From positions 1 to 59,488 of IMG/VR virus record IMGVR_UViG_3300027849_000014: 59,488 nucleotides of DNA. One strand, written 5' to 3'. Positions 57,205 to 59,488 of the stretch are shown in pieces (the stretch's first letter is position 1; the number at the start of each line of letters is the position of its first letter). The notes beneath the pieces are model-generated. The model was not told the DNA's origin, did no database searches, and saw only the letters and a program-made list of their open reading frames with translations. The DNA comes from a virus. A program made the translations under genes and the position numbers.

Positions 57205-57600
57205 TTATTTTTTTGTGATTTTTATTTTGTCTGCTATCTTCTCAGCACTTCTACCCACAACGTATCCTCCTATACCTATTTGTAGCAGGGTCCAAAACTC
57301 TCCTTCCAATATTGGTATTGGCCATCCAAACAAAGGGGCAGCAAACTTATTGTATATAACAATAAATCCAAAAGACAACATAAGCATTGGCCTCCAACTT
57401 CTTTGCAGCCAGTTTCCTTTAGCTTCAGCTAAGATAATATCAGTTTGCATTTTCTGTAGCTCCAATTGTTTTTGAATAAGAATTTGCTTAATTACATTCT
57501 CTGCTTTTATTTTTTCTTCTTTAGATGTAAACAATTCATCTAGCCCTCCTAGTAGGTCTTTTATTAAAGTTCCACCAAACCAGTCTATTATTTTTTTCAT
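57205..57600 (-). CDS. Holin of the GTA 3TM type, 131 aa
   Basis: The N-terminal half is a charged helix (LFTSKEEKIKAENVIKQILI, LQKMQTDIILAEAKGNW). It is followed by WLQRSWRPMLMLSFGFIVIY and a second hydrophobic part LLQIGIGGYVVGRSAEKIAD. The SWRP motif before the first hydrophobic segment, and the GGY-x-x-GRS-x-E end, are typical of the holin family first described in gene transfer agents. It would permeabilise the inner membrane for the amidase, whose gene overlaps it by four bases upstream. Confidence 0.8.
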   Translation of the reverse strand: MKKIIDWFGGTLIKDLLGGLDELFTSKEEKIKAENVIKQILIQKQLELQKMQTDIILAEAKGNWLQRSWRPMLMLSFGFIVIYNKFAAPLFGWPIPILEGEFWTLLQIGIGGYVVGRSAEKIADKIKITKK

Positions 57601-58007
57601 AACTTTTTATATTCATTAGTTGCATCAAAGCTTGGACAAGCCTTGTTTGAGAAATCTCTATGGCCATGTATAATGGCTTCGGGGAAAATATTTTTAAGCA
57701 ATAACAGTAATACTAAAAATGAAGATTTTTGTTCTGTTGTTCTGTTATCTTCAGGGCACATGTCTGCGTCAACTCCTCCAGCATAGCATATTCCTATAGA
57801 AGTTTTGTTGTAGCCTTTTGTGTGTGCGCCAGATTTTTCTAATGGTCTTCCTATTTCTATCTGACCATCTCTTTTAATAAAAAAATGGTAGCCAATACCT
57901 GACCACCCATTCTCTAAATGCCATTCATTTACTCGTTCTGCATCTACATCCATGTGAGGTGGAGTTGCTGAGCAATGAATAATTATTTTATTTATTTTTC
58001 TTTTCAT
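57597..58007 (-). CDS. N-acetylmuramoyl-L-alanine amidase (T7 lysozyme-like endolysin), 136 aa
   Basis: This is an Amidase_2 enzyme cutting between muramic acid and the peptide of peptidoglycan. Zinc ligands equivalent to those of T7 lysozyme are visible: His11 (INKIIIHCSATP), His116 (IHGHRDF) and Cys124 (NKACPSFD). Tyr40 (GIGYHFFIKRDG) and Lys122 match the catalytic residues. The length is slightly below T7 lysozyme (151). No signal peptide or cell-wall-binding domain is present, so it depends on the adjacent holin. The upstream membrane-protein gene overlaps its start. Confidence 0.92.
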   Translation of the reverse strand: MKRKINKIIIHCSATPPHMDVDAERVNEWHLENGWSGIGYHFFIKRDGQIEIGRPLEKSGAHTKGYNKTSIGICYAGGVDADMCPEDNRTTEQKSSFLVLLLLLKNIFPEAIIHGHRDFSNKACPSFDATNEYKKL

Positions 58008-58149
58008 TATAATTAATCCATATTCTTTGAGCCGTATACACGATAGAACCTGTTAATAGAATTAATTTTAAAACCATTTCAACGTGTGTGAAAGACACCA
58101 CTAAGCTCAATGAGTTGAGCGTATAAATTTTTATATCCTGCAAGGTCAT
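57988..58149 (-). CDS. Small membrane protein of the lysis cluster, 53 aa
   Basis: ATG at 58147-58149 to TAA at 57988-57990, overlapping the amidase start by 20 bases. A hydrophobic segment (EMVLKLILLTGSIVYTAQRI, about residues 24-43) lies between a short polar head and a basic tail (NEKKNK). It could be a second holin/antiholin or an inner-membrane spanin component; no lipobox is seen. Confidence 0.55.
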   Translation of the reverse strand: MTLQDIKIYTLNSLSLVVSFTHVEMVLKLILLTGSIVYTAQRIWINYNEKKNK

Positions 58150-58220
58150 TATTCTTTTATAAGTGTATACTCTACATTAAGGTCTAACATCATACTGTTT
58201 GTTTGATTACTCTCTACCAT
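58149..58220 (-). CDS. Very small peptide, 23 aa
   Basis: ATG at 58218-58220 to TAA at 58149-58151. The stop overlaps the next ATG (TAATG), and the start overlaps the previous stop by seven bases, so it fills the gap exactly. It is an acidic peptide (MVESNQTNSMMLDLNVEYTL plus three residues). The linkage is the only support. Confidence 0.35.
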   Translation of the reverse strand: MVESNQTNSMMLDLNVEYTLIKE

Positions 58221-58477
58221 AATGCGCGTATTTCTCCAGCTGTTGTTCCTGTATCGTAAACTTGAATTACGTTTACAGGAAAAAATTGTCCTGCATAGCA
58301 CCCAACAAATATTATATCATCACCTCCAGCAGTTTGAACTCTTACATTTCCTGGAAGCCCTATATATAAAGCGCAACCATTATTTATTCCCTCTGGGTTA
58401 GACAGGCTAGGAATCAAAGTGGTATCACTTGGGGTTACCACAGCAGCTCTGTTAGCTGTTAATTTTGTATATGCCAT
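58214..58477 (-). CDS. Small conserved virion protein, 87 aa
   Basis: The protein MAYTKLTANRAAVVTPSDTT, with later CALYIGLPGNVRVQTAGGDD and a closing EIRALW, follows a pattern I know from small structural proteins in many tailed phages (AAVVTPSDTT, CxLYIG, G-x-x-P-V). It is a compact beta fold without catalytic residues and is usually found among tail or fibre genes. A decoration, spike or head-fibre base role is possible. Confidence 0.68.
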   Translation of the reverse strand: MAYTKLTANRAAVVTPSDTTLIPSLSNPEGINNGCALYIGLPGNVRVQTAGGDDIIFVGCYAGQFFPVNVIQVYDTGTTAGEIRALW

Positions 58478-58496
58478 TTTTTGTTTTTTTTATAAT

Positions 58497-58910
58497 TTAT
58501 GATTCTTTAGGAGGAAATCTTTTTTGTAGTCTTTCAAGAAGAGATGCTCTTTTTTCTGCCATTGCCAATTGCTTTTCTTCTTTATTCTTAGGTATATTGC
58601 CTTTAAATGGAAGCGGCACAGGTGTTCCCTTTGGAGGTACTCTGCCTGCAAATCTAGAAGTCTTTGATGCATAAGCCAAATTGCCTGGCTCTTCTTTAAC
58701 GTCAATTATAATCTCTGAATACTCTAAATCTTTTGTTGCATCAGCCACAGGAAATTCATCTTTGATTACTGTTCCTCTTTTTACATCTCCTTCCAACACT
58801 ACTTCTGCCTCTGCTTCCCCTTCATATTTATATTCTACTTTGTAGGTTGCCTCTATTGGTCTAAGTAATGTTTCTTTTTCGTCTGTTACTTTTATTAGTG
58901 TATCTTCCAT
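58497..58910 (-). CDS. Hypothetical acidic protein, 137 aa
   Basis: The protein is acidic and beta-like in its first 80 residues (YKVEYKYEGEAEAEVVLEGD) and ends in a basic helical part (KEEKQLAMAEKRASLLERLQ). A Pro-rich stretch (GRVPPKGTPVPLPFKG) separates the two. No family is recognised; it lies between two small virion-type genes. Confidence 0.6.
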   Translation of the reverse strand: MEDTLIKVTDEKETLLRPIEATYKVEYKYEGEAEAEVVLEGDVKRGTVIKDEFPVADATKDLEYSEIIIDVKEEPGNLAYASKTSRFAGRVPPKGTPVPLPFKGNIPKNKEEKQLAMAEKRASLLERLQKRFPPKES

Positions 58911-58914
58911 TTTT

Positions 58915-59488
58915 TTAAGCTATTGTAAATTCTACAGTTGTATTTTTTTGAGCAATAAAATCCATATCAACATAAACATCACATTCAAAATTTGCAGCAT
59001 CTGCTGCTACGATGAACATTGCATTAAACTCTATTGGGAATGTTGGGATATTTTCTTGGTTAATATAAAACAATCCTAAATTTGGTCTTGCTATATCAGT
59101 TGAATCATCAACCATAGCTCCAAAGTTTAGGGGATTATTTGTATATCCTCCAAATCCATTGAAGTCTACAGCCTCAATATTGGAACGATTACTTGTAAAA
59201 AATATATTACCTGCTCCAACCTCAATAGAGCCTATAGCAACAACATGAGTTGTGGCTTCAGGAGTTAAGGATGCAATACATTTTAAATTGTAAGAATCAT
59301 ATTCTATACCGCCTACATTAATCGTAGTAGCTAATTTACTTATTCCTGCAAATTGCCCTTGAGCACCTTTTTCCAGAACAGTAGCTCCTGTAACTCCACT
59401 CATTATTTCTTCGTATGTATATATCTGCCTTTGACTATTTGTTACTTGTGAGCCTCTTTCAGTTAAGTCTACTGACGGATTAAATCCT
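58915..59488 (-). CDS. Virion-associated hypothetical protein, 5' end outside window (right copy)
   Basis: The stop is TAA at 58915-58917, and the frame stays open to the right edge, so the start lies outside. By comparison with the left edge the full protein has about 200 residues, starting 38 residues before the internal Met at 59401-59403. The body is beta-rich (VGGIEYDSYNLKCIASLTPE, then FECDVYVDMDFIAQKNTTVE). Compared with the left copy it differs in four residues (Gln for Glu, Ser for Tyr, Thr for Ala and Ile for Val). It is most likely the same gene seen twice across a circular junction. Confidence 0.75.
   Translation of the reverse strand, partial: GFNPSVDLTERGSQVTNSQRQIYTYEEIMSGVTGATVLEKGAQGQFAGISKLATTINVGGIEYDSYNLKCIASLTPEATTHVVAIGSIEVGAGNIFFTSNRSNIEAVDFNGFGGYTNNPLNFGAMVDDSTDIARPNLGLFYINQENIPTFPIEFNAMFIVAADAANFECDVYVDMDFIAQKNTTVEFTIA
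59022..59488. repeat. Terminal repeat, right copy
   Basis: Matches 1-467 exactly to the window edge. Collapsing the two copies gives a unit of 59,021 bases. Confidence 0.95.

Noticed and set aside
1-59488. CRISPR array, integrase, transposase or insertion sequence
   Set aside because: No regularly spaced repeats, recombinase motifs or terminal inverted repeats flanking a transposase were seen; the phage is probably strictly lytic or uses another lifestyle.

Overview
The window looks like an almost complete genome of a short-tailed (podovirus-like) phage of a Bacteroidetes, probably marine flavobacterial, host. I base this on the AT-rich sequence, promoters of the Bacteroidetes type (TTG, about 20 bases, TAnnTTTG), weak A-rich translation starts without clear Shine-Dalgarno sequences, and a virion module resembling crAss-like and Cellulophaga podoviruses. 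That module contains a large terminase of 749 residues, a portal of 811, a capsid protein of 490, ring-type proteins, a 1485-residue stabilisation/muzzle-type protein, a T7 gp14-like internal protein and a 3448-residue giant protein. The first and last 467 bases align without gaps (12 substitutions) and carry the two ends of one interrupted gene. The molecule is therefore probably circular or terminally redundant, with a unit of about 59.0 kb. No integrase, tRNA gene, CRISPR array, DNA polymerase or phage RNA polymerase was seen.

Layout. (1) 1-2730, minus strand: small virion-associated and fibre-like genes. If the ends join, these are the first genes of one leftward late unit that continues at 59488 and runs down to 22965. 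(2) 2770-3568, plus strand: a winged-helix-like protein and a SET-domain protein, divergent from the late unit across a 39-base region with back-to-back promoters. (3) 3563-6056, minus strand: a GroES-like protein, a zinc-ribbon protein and GroEL under their own promoter, then a separate 58-residue gene ending at a terminator. (4) 6057-6936: about 880 bases without a gene, holding a C-rich tract, two palindromic sites, a plus-strand promoter and a folded leader. (5) 6937-22964, plus strand: the early/replication unit. It has about 20 small unknown genes, then a DnaA-domain-IV-like protein, a Sak/DUF1071 annealing protein, a RecE-like exonuclease, an SSB-like protein, a primase-helicase, an SF2 helicase, two small nucleases, a second DnaA-IV-like protein and a metallophosphoesterase. 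(6) 22965-59488, minus strand: the virion and lysis genes.

The most unusual feature is RNA. The early unit is punctuated between genes by structured elements. Two of them (7729-7781 and 9357-9409) carry the full hammerhead-ribozyme core in the right order, with a pairing helix I and a helix III that covaries between copies; each would cut the message about 20 bases before the next start codon. A tRNA acceptor/T-arm mimic, a multibranched element and a long leader accompany them. Four copies of an 11-base palindrome, CTGATAATCAG (one with a mismatch), occur in three control regions. Two of them are followed by tandem 11-base repeats beside AT-rich DNA, which suggests origins or operators.

How the parts could work together (inference): host RNA polymerase reads the early unit, which ribozymes may cut into segments. 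Primase-helicase, SSB-like and DnaA-IV-like proteins would start replication using the host polymerase, and annealase plus exonuclease would recombine the DNA. The divergent control region then serves the late unit, the phage chaperonin may help fold virion proteins, and holin plus amidase end the cycle.
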